A DNA stretch of 64,000 bases from NCBI GenBank assembly GCA_017792365.1, contig CP051229.1, positions 2,046,001-2,110,000 of the forward strand, in the 5' to 3' direction. A program made the position numbers and the translations under genes. The notes below the pieces were generated by a model. It saw only the letters and a program-made list of their open reading frames with translations. It was not told where the DNA came from and did not search any database. Positions 52,558-60,729 of this stretch are shown one piece after another (the stretch's first letter is position 1; each line of letters begins with the position of its first letter). Origin of the DNA: Hyphomonas sp. GTDB lineage: Bacteria; Pseudomonadota; Alphaproteobacteria; Caulobacterales; Hyphomonadaceae.

Positions 52558-53313
52558 TCAGGCCGCATTGAAGTCCAGACCGGTCGCCGCAGCGAGATCC
52601 TTCAGGAAAGTCGCCTCGTCGGTAACCTTGATGGTGGTCATGCCCATCGCGCGCGCGGGCTTGAGGTTGATGCCGAGATCATCGACGTAGACGCATGCTT
52701 GCGGCGCAACGCCAAGCGCCTCGCACATCATTTCGTAAATGCGGGGGTCCGGCTTCCGGACACCAGCCTTCGAACTCTCCAGCACATGATCGAACAGCTT
52801 CAGGATGTCGGCGACCTGGGCCGCCTGCTCCTCATTGCGCGACATGCCGGCGCCTTTCCCGGTCGGCGCGTTGTTGGTGATGCAGCCCACCTTGAAGCTC
52901 GCCTTGCACGCCTTGAGCGCGTCGACCACGCGCGGCCTGACGCAACCCGACAGCAGTGCGAGGACGTCAGCGCCCGGCACTCTGTGACCCAGCGCTTCGG
53001 ACTCCGCCGCGAAGGCTTCATCGAACGCCTCCGCCGACAGCTCCGAGCGCTCCAGTCGCGCCCACGCATTGGTGTCGGGGTTCACCGAATTGACCCGGCG
53101 CATGAAGTCGTGCGGCAGCCCGTGTTCCGCCTCGTAGCGGTTGAACGCATCGAAAGGCGAAGACGTGATCACGCCGCCAAAGTCCCAGAGCACAGCCTCG
53201 ATGTTGTTCACGTCGTCCTGTCCGCGTTGTTCATTGTCCGAGTTTCCCTTGAGTGAGCCGTCCGCCATCTGCGTCAGGGCGGCAACGCCCGATGAGCCAG
53301 CTCCTGTAGCCAT
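52558..53313 (-). CDS. HAD-superfamily hydrolase (epoxide-hydrolase-like subgroup)
   Basis: The 251-residue protein is a HAD subfamily I enzyme: nucleophile aspartate in AVLWDFGGVITSS, SITNNAP-like motif II (GCITNNAPTGKG), lysine in KAGVRKPDPRIYE and acidic motif VYVDDLGINLKPARAMGM. It resembles the N-terminal phosphatase domain of soluble epoxide hydrolase and related haloacid-dehalogenase proteins. The N-terminus is uncertain: ATGs at 53313 and 53268 both lack a clear ribosome-binding site. Confidence 0.85.
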   Translation of the reverse strand: MATGAGSSGVAALTQMADGSLKGNSDNEQRGQDDVNNIEAVLWDFGGVITSSPFDAFNRYEAEHGLPHDFMRRVNSVNPDTNAWARLERSELSAEAFDEAFAAESEALGHRVPGADVLALLSGCVRPRVVDALKACKASFKVGCITNNAPTGKGAGMSRNEEQAAQVADILKLFDHVLESSKAGVRKPDPRIYEMMCEALGVAPQACVYVDDLGINLKPARAMGMTTIKVTDEATFLKDLAAATGLDFNAA

Positions 53314-53339
53314 CAGGCCAAACGGCCGTCTAAGCCGCG

Positions 53340-53843
53340 CTAGAAGATATCGACCTCGCCCGGGTCTTCTGCGCGACGGAACGGCCCGCGATATTTGGGG
53401 TTCTTGCGCCGCCGCCGGTCCGGCCCGAAATAGTCCGGCGACTTCACGAACGCCCGGCGACGTTGCACGACCGCGTTGATGCGCGCGGCGACGTCATTGG
53501 CGCGCACCGGCTTCACCAGGAACTCGTCAATTCCGCAGTCCAGCGCCTGCTTGACCCGGCTCCGTTCCGAGTAGGCCGTGATCATGATGATCGGCAGGTA
53601 TGGGTCCGGACTGTCCTGCCCCATCCGGATCTCCCGGCAGAAGTTCAGGCCGTCGAGTTCGCCGAGCCGGAAGTCCACAAACGCAAGGTCGATCCCGCCA
53701 TCATGCACCGCTTGGATGCCTGCGGTTGCGTTGGAGACTTCGACAATGTCTCGAATGCTGAAGCTGTAGAGGATGGCGCGCACGAGCTCGCGCATATGCG
53801 CATTGTCGTCGATGATCAGCGTTTTGAGATCGGCCAACGCCAT
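53340..53843 (-). CDS. single-domain response regulator with basic C-terminal tail
   Basis: The 167-residue protein is a CheY-like receiver: acidic pair in LIIDDNAHMRE, phospho-acceptor aspartate in FVDFRLGELDG, threonine in IMITAYSERSR and lysine in FLVKPVR. A 40-residue basic, aromatic tail follows (RRRAFVKSPDYFGPDRRRRK, then GPFRRAEDPG) that may bind nucleic acid or a partner. No kinase gene is adjacent. Confidence 0.87.
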   Translation of the reverse strand: MALADLKTLIIDDNAHMRELVRAILYSFSIRDIVEVSNATAGIQAVHDGGIDLAFVDFRLGELDGLNFCREIRMGQDSPDPYLPIIMITAYSERSRVKQALDCGIDEFLVKPVRANDVAARINAVVQRRRAFVKSPDYFGPDRRRRKNPKYRGPFRRAEDPGEVDIF

Positions 53844-54186
53844 GCGTAGTTCGAAACCGCCCTGCTACGTCCCCACAACGCGCCGCAAGCCAAAATTCGC
53901 GTGGCTCGCGCTTGATAGTGTCTAGAGGGTAGCGTGCCGAAGACAAGCGAACCGCGAATGGAACTCAGTGAAATAACGCCGCACTGACCCTTACGGAACC
54001 CTGCGGGCGTTGGCCCGGGATAGCCGCAATCTGCATTTCGGGTCGACTTGTCGCTATGCCTAAATGTTGGGCGATCAACTCATTGCCGCAGCGCAGAAAA
54101 AGCATCCGGGACATCAAGCCTTCCGTAAGCCAATCGGTTTATGAAGATGGACGACGTCTGAACCAGCCCCAGCCGAAAGGTCCTCC
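53844..54186. other. 343-bp divergent intergenic region
   Basis: No gene is seen. The region must hold the promoter of the receiver gene (minus) and of the DprE1-like gene (plus). I could assign no reliable promoter or operator; there is no strong palindrome. Confidence 0.5.
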
Positions 54187-55527
54187 GTGCCGCCGGACCA
54201 GAACCAATTGTTCCAGCCCACCGAGAAGCTGGTGTCCTGGGGACGTGTCGTCCGTGCGCCGCACCGCCTCGCAAAGCCCGGCCACCCCGACGAGCTGGCC
54301 CCGCTCATCGAAAGCCTGACGCCCGAAGAGCCCGGACTGGCCATCGGTCTCCGCCGCTCCTACGGCGACAGCAACCTGAATCCGAACGGCGCCGTCATCG
54401 ACATGACCGGCCTCGATGCGATGATCGCGTTCGACCGCGACAGCGGCCTGATGCGCGCCGAAGCCGGCGTCAGCCTCTCCCAGTGCCTGCAGGTCCTCGT
54501 GCCGTCGGGATGGTTCCTGCCAACGACCCCCGGCTCCCGCTTTGTCACGCTGGGCGGCGCCGTCGCCAACGACGTCCACGGCAAGAACCACCACTCGGCC
54601 GGCACCTTCGGCGCATCGGTCACGCGCCTCGGCCTGCGCCGCTCCGACAGCGAGCCGCAGACGCTCGAACGCGGCGATCCCCTCTTCCATGCAACCATTG
54701 GCGGGCTCGGCCTCACCGGCGTCATCGAGTGGGTCGAGTTCCAGGCGGTCCGCATCCCCTCGGCCTACCTCGACGCCGAAGACATCTCGTTCGCGAACGT
54801 CAACGACTACTTCGAGCTGATGAAGGAGCGCGGCGCGTCCTTCGAACACACCATGGCCTGGATCGACTGCCTCGCCGGCGGCGACCAGCTCGGCCGGGGC
54901 GTCCTGTCGCTGGCCAACTGGTCGGAAAAGGGCGGCCTCAAACCTCACCGCGAGGACCCGCGCCTTGCCGTCCCGTTCAACGCGCCCGGCTTCGCCCTCA
55001 ACACCGCGTCGGTCAAGGCGTTCAACACCGCTTACAACGCCCTCAAGAAGACACGCGAGGGCGCATCCCACCCCCACTACGAACCGTTCCTCTACCCGCT
55101 CGATTCCATCGCCAACTGGAACCGCATGTACGGCTCCAAGGGCTTCTTCCAGTATCAGTCCGTGATCCCGCCCGACGCGGCCCAGGACGTCACGGTCGAC
55201 ATGCTGCAGGCCATCGCCGCCTCCGGCCAGGGCTCCTTCCTCGCCGTCATCAAGACCTTCGGCTCAGCCGAGCCGGTAGGCCTGCTGTCCTTCCCAATGG
55301 AAGGCGTCACTCTCGCGCTCGACTTCCCGAACAAGGGCGAAACCACCCAGAACCTCATGCGCCGGCTGGACGATATCGTGACAGCGGCGGGCGGGCGGCT
55401 CTACCCGGCCAAGGACGGCCGGATTTCTGCAGAGACCTTCAAGGCTGGCTACCCGCAATGGGAAGGCTTCAACCAATTCGTGGATCCCGTCCTGTCTTCG
55501 GGGTTCTGGAGACGGGTAACGCAATGA
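54187..55527 (+). CDS. FAD-binding oxidoreductase, DprE1-like
   Basis: The 446-residue flavoprotein has a PCMH-type FAD domain: IGLRRSYGDSNLNPNG near residue 54 and VHGKNHHSAGTFGASV near 130, both typical of DprE1. That enzyme oxidises decaprenylphosphoryl-ribose at C2 in arabinan synthesis. The start codon is GTG with AAGG upstream. Its stop overlaps the next gene's ATG (ATGA), and that gene is DprE2-like; the pair is conserved outside actinobacteria in some proteobacteria. The true lipid substrate is unknown here. Confidence 0.87.
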   Translation: MPPDQNQLFQPTEKLVSWGRVVRAPHRLAKPGHPDELAPLIESLTPEEPGLAIGLRRSYGDSNLNPNGAVIDMTGLDAMIAFDRDSGLMRAEAGVSLSQCLQVLVPSGWFLPTTPGSRFVTLGGAVANDVHGKNHHSAGTFGASVTRLGLRRSDSEPQTLERGDPLFHATIGGLGLTGVIEWVEFQAVRIPSAYLDAEDISFANVNDYFELMKERGASFEHTMAWIDCLAGGDQLGRGVLSLANWSEKGGLKPHREDPRLAVPFNAPGFALNTASVKAFNTAYNALKKTREGASHPHYEPFLYPLDSIANWNRMYGSKGFFQYQSVIPPDAAQDVTVDMLQAIAASGQGSFLAVIKTFGSAEPVGLLSFPMEGVTLALDFPNKGETTQNLMRRLDDIVTAAGGRLYPAKDGRISAETFKAGYPQWEGFNQFVDPVLSSGFWRRVTQ

Positions 55528-56321
55528 ACACTGAAACCGAGACCAGCGCGAGCGAACGCGCGCCGCCCGCGAGCAACGGCCGCCGTGTCGTGATCCTTGG
55601 CGCGCTGTCAGCCATCGCCGTCGCAACCGCCCGGATCTACGCCGGCGAAGGCGCAAGACTGCTGCTCGTGGCCCGCAATGGCGAGCGGCTGGATCGCATC
55701 GCAGCCGATCTGCGCGCCCGCGGCGCGGCTTCGGTCGACACCGCCGCAATCGACCTCGCCTCAGAGGCCGCAAACGCGCGCCAGCACCTGTCTGGCTGGG
55801 TCAAGACGATCGGCGGCATCGACCACGCCCTGCTGTTTTATGGTTATCTTGGCGACCAGAGCGCGGCCCAGACCGATCCTGAAGAGCTCTCGCGCATCCT
55901 CGCGGTCAACTTCACCAGCGCCGCTCAATGGTCCGAGGCCATCGCCGCCCATTACCGCAAGCAGGACCGCGGCGCGCTCGTCGTCATTTCTTCGGTCGCC
56001 GGCGACCGCGGCCGCCAGTCCAACTACGCCTACGGCGCAGCCAAGGGCGGCATCTCCCTCTTCATCCAGGGCCTCGCCCACTCCCTCGCCCCGACCGGCG
56101 CACACGCCACCGCCATCAAGCTCGGGTTCGTCGATACGCCAATGACCGACGGCATGGACAAGTCCGGCCCGCTATGGGCCACACCCGCGCAGGTCGCGCC
56201 CATGATACACAAGGCCGCCGAGAAAGGCGGACCGTTCCATTATGGGCCATGGTTCTGGCGCTGGATCATGCTGATCATCCGCAGCGTCCCGGCATTCATT
56301 ATGCACCGCACAAAACTGTAG
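55524..56321 (+). CDS. SDR-family reductase, DprE2-like
   Basis: The 265-residue SDR protein is the usual partner of DprE1: coenzyme loop VILGALSAIAVATAR (the glycine pattern is loose, as in this branch), catalytic serine in VVISSVAGDRG and Y-X3-K in YAYGAAKGG. It would reduce the keto-sugar made by the DprE1-like enzyme to the arabino form. The C-terminus ends with a hydrophobic segment (RWIMLIIRSVPAFIM) as in DprE2. A 4-bp overlap couples it to the upstream gene. Confidence 0.87.
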   Translation: MNTETETSASERAPPASNGRRVVILGALSAIAVATARIYAGEGARLLLVARNGERLDRIAADLRARGAASVDTAAIDLASEAANARQHLSGWVKTIGGIDHALLFYGYLGDQSAAQTDPEELSRILAVNFTSAAQWSEAIAAHYRKQDRGALVVISSVAGDRGRQSNYAYGAAKGGISLFIQGLAHSLAPTGAHATAIKLGFVDTPMTDGMDKSGPLWATPAQVAPMIHKAAEKGGPFHYGPWFWRWIMLIIRSVPAFIMHRTKL

Positions 56322-56421
56322 CAAAACAGGGCTCGGCGAGTCTCGCTCTTGACGACCGCCGATCTTGTGTCGCTAAACACAACGCCATCCGGGCACACAC
56401 CGATCTTCAGGGAATACCATC

Positions 56422-57741
56422 ATGCAAGTCACCATGATTGGCGCGGGCTATGTCGGCCTGGTTTCAGGCGCATGCTTCGCCGATTTCGGTCATGAAGTCG
56501 TCTGCGTCGACAAGGATCCGCGCAAGATCGACATGCTTGAAAAGGGCGAAATCCCGATCTTCGAGCCCGGCCTCGACAAGCTTGTCGCGACCAACGTCGC
56601 CGAAGGCCGCCTGAAATTCTCGATGGACGCCAAGGCCGCGATCGCCGAGGCCGACGCCGTTTTCATCGCTGTCGGCACGCCCTCGCGGCGCGGCGACGGC
56701 CACGCCGACCTCACCTACGTCTACGAAGCGGCGAAAGAGATCGCCGAACACATGTCCGGCTTCACCGTCGTGGTCACGAAATCGACCGTCCCGGTCGGCA
56801 CCGGCGATGAAGTCGAGGAAATCATCCGCAAGACCAATCCCAACGCAGACTTCGCCGTCGTCTCCAACCCTGAATTCCTCCGCGAAGGCGCCGCCATCGC
56901 AGACTTCAAGCGCCCCGATCGCGTCGTCGTCGGCATTCCGGAGAACGAACAGGGCGAACGCGCCCAGGAAGTCATGAAGGAACTCTACCGGCCGCTCTAT
57001 CTCAACGAGACGCCGATCCTCTTCACCGCCCGCCGCACGTCCGAGCTCATCAAGTACGCCGCCAACGCCTTCCTCGCGGTCAAGATCACCTTCATCAACG
57101 AAATGGCGGACCTCTGCGAGAAGGTCGGCGCCAATGTCCAGGAAGTCTCCAAGGGCATCGGCCTCGACAACCGCATCGGTCGCAAGTTCCTGCACGCCGG
57201 CCCCGGCTATGGCGGCTCCTGCTTCCCGAAAGACACGCTCGCCCTGACCAAGACAGCGAACGACCACGGCAGCCCGGTGCGCATCGTCGACACGGTCGTC
57301 TCCGTCAACGCCGAGCGCAAGAAGGCCATGGCCCAGCGCGTCATCACCGCAATGGGCGGCGACGTGTCCGGCAAGACCATCGCCATCCTGGGCCTCGCCT
57401 TCAAACCCAACACCGATGACATGCGCGACGCCCCATCGCTCGACATCATCCCGGCGCTTCAGGCCGCCGGCGCAACGGTTCGCGCCTTCGATCCCGAAAG
57501 CATGGAAGAATCCGAGAAGCACTTCACCGACGTCACCTTCTGCGACGGCCCCTACCACGCCGTCGAAGGCGCCGACGCCATGGTGATCATCACCGAGTGG
57601 GATCAGTTCCGCGCGCTCGACCTCGACCGCGTCAAGGACACGTTGAAGTCTCCGGTCGTCGTTGATCTGCGCAACATCTACCGCCCGGATGACATGGCGA
57701 AGCTCGGCTTCAGCTATTCCAGCATCGGCCGCCCAAGCTAG
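56422..57741 (+). CDS. ugd: UDP-glucose 6-dehydrogenase
   Basis: The 439-residue enzyme oxidises UDP-glucose to UDP-glucuronate for surface polysaccharides. It starts with the NAD motif MIGAGYVGLVSGACFADFG, and the catalytic cysteine is in GYGGSCFPKDTLALT near residue 265. The C-terminal NAD/UDP domain has ILGLAFKPNTDDMRDAPS. It follows the DprE1/E2 pair by 100 bp on the same strand, so a glycan-precursor cluster is likely. Confidence 0.97.
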   Translation: MQVTMIGAGYVGLVSGACFADFGHEVVCVDKDPRKIDMLEKGEIPIFEPGLDKLVATNVAEGRLKFSMDAKAAIAEADAVFIAVGTPSRRGDGHADLTYVYEAAKEIAEHMSGFTVVVTKSTVPVGTGDEVEEIIRKTNPNADFAVVSNPEFLREGAAIADFKRPDRVVVGIPENEQGERAQEVMKELYRPLYLNETPILFTARRTSELIKYAANAFLAVKITFINEMADLCEKVGANVQEVSKGIGLDNRIGRKFLHAGPGYGGSCFPKDTLALTKTANDHGSPVRIVDTVVSVNAERKKAMAQRVITAMGGDVSGKTIAILGLAFKPNTDDMRDAPSLDIIPALQAAGATVRAFDPESMEESEKHFTDVTFCDGPYHAVEGADAMVIITEWDQFRALDLDRVKDTLKSPVVVDLRNIYRPDDMAKLGFSYSSIGRPS

Positions 57742-57749
57742 CCGGACCG

Positions 57750-58616
57750 ATGGCGCTTCCGGACACCGAACGTTTCATCCTGCGCATCAGCTGCCGCGAC
57801 GATATCGGCATCGTCGCCAGCGTCGCGACCTTTCTGGCCACGCGGCGACTGTTCATCGTGGAATCCGCTGACTTCGGCGATCAGTCGTCCGGACTGTTCT
57901 TCATGCGCGTCGTGTTCGCGTCGGAAGCGCCCGACTTCGATGCCGCCGCATTCCGCAGGGAGTTCGGCTCGCTGGCCGACGAATGGGCGATGAGCTGGAG
58001 CCTCCGCAGCGCCGAATCCCGGCCGCGAGTCCTCATCATGGTCTCCAAGGCGGACCACTGCCTGAACGACCTGCTCTATCGCCACCGCATTGGCGCACTC
58101 GGCATGGACATCCCGGCGATCGTCTCCAACCACGAGGACTGCTCCTGGCTGGCCGAGCGCCACGAGATCGACTTCCACCACGTCTCGCCAGCGAAGATGG
58201 GCAAGGAGGCTGCAGAGGCGCGTCTGTTCGAACTGGTCGAAAGCCTTGAGATCAACCTCGTCGTCCTCGCCCGCTACATGCAGGTGCTCTCATCCGAGGC
58301 GTGCGAGCGGCTTGCGGGCCGCTGCATCAACATCCACCACTCGTTCCTGCCCGGCTTCAAGGGCGCACGGCCCTACCATCAGGCCTGGGAGCGCGGTGTG
58401 AAGCTGATCGGCGCAACAGCCCACTACGTGACGCCGGATCTCGATGAAGGTCCCATCATCGCGCAGGCCGTCGAACCCGCAGACCACGCAGACACCCCGG
58501 CCAGCCTCACAGCCATCGGTCGCGACACCGAGGCGCGTGTCCTGTCGCAGGCGGTGAAACTGCACATCGAGGGACGTATCTTCCTCAACGGCGACCGCAC
58601 GGTCGTCTTCGCCTGA
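57750..58616 (+). CDS. purU: formyltetrahydrofolate deformylase
   Basis: PurU hydrolyses 10-formyl-THF to formate and THF, balancing one-carbon units. The 288-residue protein has an N-terminal ACT domain (ILRISCRDDIGIVASVATFLA) and a GART-like catalytic domain with NINLVVLARYMQVLS-type residues, HHSFLPGFKGARPYHQA and ATAHYVTPDLDEGPII. It starts 8 bp after ugd; whether this is read-through or a separate promoter is unclear. Confidence 0.96.
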   Translation: MALPDTERFILRISCRDDIGIVASVATFLATRRLFIVESADFGDQSSGLFFMRVVFASEAPDFDAAAFRREFGSLADEWAMSWSLRSAESRPRVLIMVSKADHCLNDLLYRHRIGALGMDIPAIVSNHEDCSWLAERHEIDFHHVSPAKMGKEAAEARLFELVESLEINLVVLARYMQVLSSEACERLAGRCINIHHSFLPGFKGARPYHQAWERGVKLIGATAHYVTPDLDEGPIIAQAVEPADHADTPASLTAIGRDTEARVLSQAVKLHIEGRIFLNGDRTVVFA

Positions 58617-58623
58617 CGCCGGC

Positions 58624-59190
58624 CTACTCGCTCGTTCCAACCAGCTCGTAATAGCCGGCGACGCTCAGCGTCACGACCACATCTCTCGCGCCGTCGTTTT
58701 CGAGATACCACCCGTGGATGCCGTCAAACGGCGCCGCCAGCGAGCCGCTCTGCGCAACGCCGGCAGTCTTGGCGTAGAACATCAAATCCCCGATGCCCTC
58801 CGCATTTTTCTCGGTGTGGCCGTGGAATTCAGAAATCATATCCCCCGGGTGCGCGAGGTCGCCATAATCGATGTGGTAAACGATGACGTCGCCCTGTTTC
58901 ATCTCCAGCTTGTACTCAAGCGCGCCGCCAGACCCCTTCACCGGGATCTCGATCACGTCCGACTTCCACTCGGTATCGGACTGGTTGTGCACGCCGTCGG
59001 GCAGGGACCGTTCAACCCAGCCGTTGACGGGTTCGGGTTCAGGTTCAGGTTCTGCCGCAACAACCTGGGGCCCGGCCTCGCTCGCCGCCACTTCGCCAAC
59101 TTCGGCCCCGCCACAGGAAACGAGCAGGGTCGAGACCAGCGCCGCGCCAACCGTCGGCCAACCGCCGCCCAAACTTGTTCTTCTGCCCAT
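58624..59190 (-). CDS. lipoprotein with beta-sandwich domain (transmembrane-anchor-protein-like)
   Basis: The 188-residue protein has a lipoprotein signal (GAALVSTLLVSCGG) and a Pro/Glu spacer. Its beta-rich domain has YKLEMKQGDVIVYHIDYGD, then EFHGHTEKNAEG and APFDGIHGWYLENDGARDVVVTL. This pattern resembles a family often named transmembrane anchor protein in Alphaproteobacteria, whose role is unknown. TGGAG precedes the ATG at 59190. It converges on purU. Confidence 0.75.
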   Translation of the reverse strand: MGRRTSLGGGWPTVGAALVSTLLVSCGGAEVGEVAASEAGPQVVAAEPEPEPEPVNGWVERSLPDGVHNQSDTEWKSDVIEIPVKGSGGALEYKLEMKQGDVIVYHIDYGDLAHPGDMISEFHGHTEKNAEGIGDLMFYAKTAGVAQSGSLAAPFDGIHGWYLENDGARDVVVTLSVAGYYELVGTSE

Positions 59191-59305
59191 CTGTATGCTC
59201 CACCGCTCAACCAAGGCTCTGCACCCTCACGATAATCGAAGCTGCGCCAACGCCGATTGCCCTCACCCCACGTAAATGTGAGCAGCCGCTCAACGCAGCC
59301 AGATT

Positions 59306-59343
59306 GTAACTCGCGTTACTATGGGTATGTTCCTTTTTGGAAC
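59306..59343. promoter_or_regulatory. two dyads upstream of the first small secreted protein
   Basis: GTAAC-TCGC-GTTAC (59306-59319) and GTTCC-TTTTT-GGAAC (59329-59343) are perfect short dyads 30-60 bp before the ATG at 59370. Their position suggests operator and promoter overlap. The MarR gene next door is the candidate regulator; no direct evidence. Confidence 0.4.
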
Positions 59344-59369
59344 TAACCAGAAAACGAAGGATCCTCCCC

Positions 59370-59657
59370 ATGAAAGCAGTTGCAGCAGCGCTGGTGGTCT
59401 CAGGCCTCGCCGGCATCATGGCGCCCGCCGCCGTCGCGGATGTCTCGACCGCCAAGGGCAAAAGAATTTGCACGGAAGCCGCCGAGGCGCAGAACCCAGG
59501 CGCCAAGGCGCGGGTCAACAGCCGCGACATCCGCACGACCGAAACCACCTACCTCTATCAGGTGCGCATCACCGATGCGGAAGGAAACCGCTCCGACGCC
59601 ACCTGCACGGTTGTAAAGGAAAGCGGCGAAGCGAAGCTCACGGCAAACCAGGGCTAG
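59370..59657 (+). CDS. small secreted protein, paralogue 1
   Basis: The 95-residue protein has a signal peptide (AVAAALVVSGLAGIMAPAAVA) and a 70-residue mature domain with two cysteines (RICTEAAEAQN and ATCTVVKES), probably disulfide-linked. It is homologous in layout to the protein at 60392-60682: the same length, the same cysteine spacing order and similar leader sequence before the ATG (GGATCCTCCCC here, GGATGTTCCTCCC there). I do not recognise the family. Confidence 0.75.
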   Translation: MKAVAAALVVSGLAGIMAPAAVADVSTAKGKRICTEAAEAQNPGAKARVNSRDIRTTETTYLYQVRITDAEGNRSDATCTVVKESGEAKLTANQG

Positions 59658-59663
59658 CAGGCT

Positions 59664-59702
59664 GAAGGTCCGGCAGCCGCGCGTTGCGGTAAGCCGGACC
59701 TA
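59664..59702. terminator. bidirectional hairpin between paralogue 1 and the MarR gene
   Basis: AGGTCCGGC (59666-59674) and GCCGGACCT (59693-59701) enclose an 18-base loop and are followed by ATTCT on the plus strand. The right arm overlaps the MarR stop codon. Confidence 0.55.
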
Positions 59703-60194
59703 TTCTGCCGCTTCGGTTTCGTGCTCACACGCGGCGTCAGCGCCGTTGAGCGCCTCGGCACGAGCCGTCAGCGCCTCGATGAACGCCTGTCCCTTGGCGA
59801 CAAGATCGGGATCGATATCGGCGCGAAGGGCGGCTTCGACACCGCGCCAGACGTCGATCGTCTTCTGCAACGCCGCCATGCCCTCTTCGGTGATCGCGAC
59901 CTGCTTGCCGCCACGCCCACGGCCGCCCTCGCTGCTGATCAGGCCGCGTCCCTCGAGAATCACGAGGTTGCGGGTCAGGGTGCTGGAATCGAGCGATAAC
60001 GCCTCGCTCATGGCCGCAAGCGTCTTCTCAGGCCGGATTGCGACCGCGACGAGAAGACTCACCTGGGAAATGTTGAGGTCGAGGGGCTTGAGCAACGCGT
60101 TGGCGTAATTTGTCAGAGCCCGCGCAAGGCGCCTCGGCGCCAGCAACAGCGAATCGCCGTGGAGCGCCTCGAATTCGCTCACAAAATCTTGCAT
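59700..60194 (-). CDS. MarR-family transcriptional regulator
   Basis: The 164-residue winged-helix protein keeps the MarR layout: an N-terminal dimer helix, recognition helix SLDSSTLTRNLVILEGRGL and wing GGRGRGGKQVAITEEG, then C-terminal dimer helices. It lies between two paralogous small secreted genes on the opposite strand and probably controls them. The start is GTG at 60200 or ATG at 60194. Ligand unknown. Confidence 0.88.
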   Translation of the reverse strand: MQDFVSEFEALHGDSLLLAPRRLARALTNYANALLKPLDLNISQVSLLVAVAIRPEKTLAAMSEALSLDSSTLTRNLVILEGRGLISSEGGRGRGGKQVAITEEGMAALQKTIDVWRGVEAALRADIDPDLVAKGQAFIEALTARAEALNGADAACEHETEAAE

Positions 60195-60208
60195 ATACAC
60201 CTTGCATG
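60190..60208. promoter_or_regulatory. TTGCAT direct repeat at the MarR start
   Basis: TTGCAT occurs twice (60190-60195 and 60202-60207), 12 bp apart, i.e. on one helix face, overlapping the MarR start codon. Autoregulatory sites of MarR proteins often sit here; this is a positional inference. Confidence 0.3.
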
Positions 60209-60361
60209 TCTGCTGCGATTACTGGCCATACACCATTCGTTCGCAGGCCCCGAGAATGGACGGTGTCGGTCTCTCGCGAACCAACTGCCGTTGCTGGTGC
60301 AAATCATCGAAAATATTTCATGCGAAGGCAACTTGACGGTGTCAGGTTTCTTCCCTAGTCT

Positions 60362-60378
60362 TTATTGATAAACAATAA
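60362..60378. promoter_or_regulatory. AT-rich dyad upstream of paralogue 2
   Basis: TTATTG-ATAAA-CAATAA is a perfect 6-bp dyad 13 bp before the ATG of the second paralogue. It could be an operator or part of the promoter/5' untranslated region. Confidence 0.4.
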
Positions 60379-60391
60379 GGATGTTCCTCCC

Positions 60392-60682
60392 ATGAAAATT
60401 CTCTCCCTTTCCGTCGCGTTGGCAGCAAGCTTCGCCGTGATTGCACCGGCCGCCTCCGCAAAGACTTCGATCCGCCAAGCCGAGCGCGCCTGCACCGCAG
60501 CCGCGAAAGAACTGCCGAACGTGAAGAGCGTTCGTGCGACCGATGATGACCAGCGCATCAGCAACGCCGTTGCCGACATCCCGCTTCGCGTTCGTCATGA
60601 AGACGGCGCCAGCTCAGTCATGCGCTGCGTCATCGACCGTGAAACCGGCGAGATCACGTCTCTTGAGGCTGCCGAAGGCTAG
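60392..60682 (+). CDS. small secreted protein, paralogue 2
   Basis: The 96-residue protein has a signal peptide (ILSLSVALAASFAVIAPAASA) and a mature domain with two cysteines (RACTAAAKELPN and MRCVIDRETG) placed as in paralogue 1. After the first cysteine both share an alanine-rich helix, and both end in an acidic-alanine tail. It is transcribed away from the MarR gene. Function unknown; the pair plus MarR looks like one regulatory unit. Confidence 0.75.
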   Translation: MKILSLSVALAASFAVIAPAASAKTSIRQAERACTAAAKELPNVKSVRATDDDQRISNAVADIPLRVRHEDGASSVMRCVIDRETGEITSLEAAEG

Positions 60683-60697
60683 GCCGCTTCAGACGGC

Positions 60698-60724
60698 GCC
60701 GGCGGTTGCTCCTCAGCCGCCGGC
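60698..60724. terminator. hairpin between paralogue 2 and the phytase-like gene
   Basis: GCCGGCGG (60698-60705) and CCGCCGGC (60717-60724) form an 8-bp GC stem between convergent genes. No clear T-run. Confidence 0.5.
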
Positions 60725-60729
60725 GTCTC

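Noticed and set aside
54483-55523. Long upstream part of the frame containing the DprE2-like gene
   Set aside because: Only the part from the ATG at 55524 matches an SDR; the upstream part overlaps the DprE1-like gene in another frame and is arginine-rich noise.
56464-57558. 364-codon minus-strand frame opposite ugd
   Set aside because: Antisense shadow; Gly/Val/Asp-rich, no motif, no ribosome-binding site.
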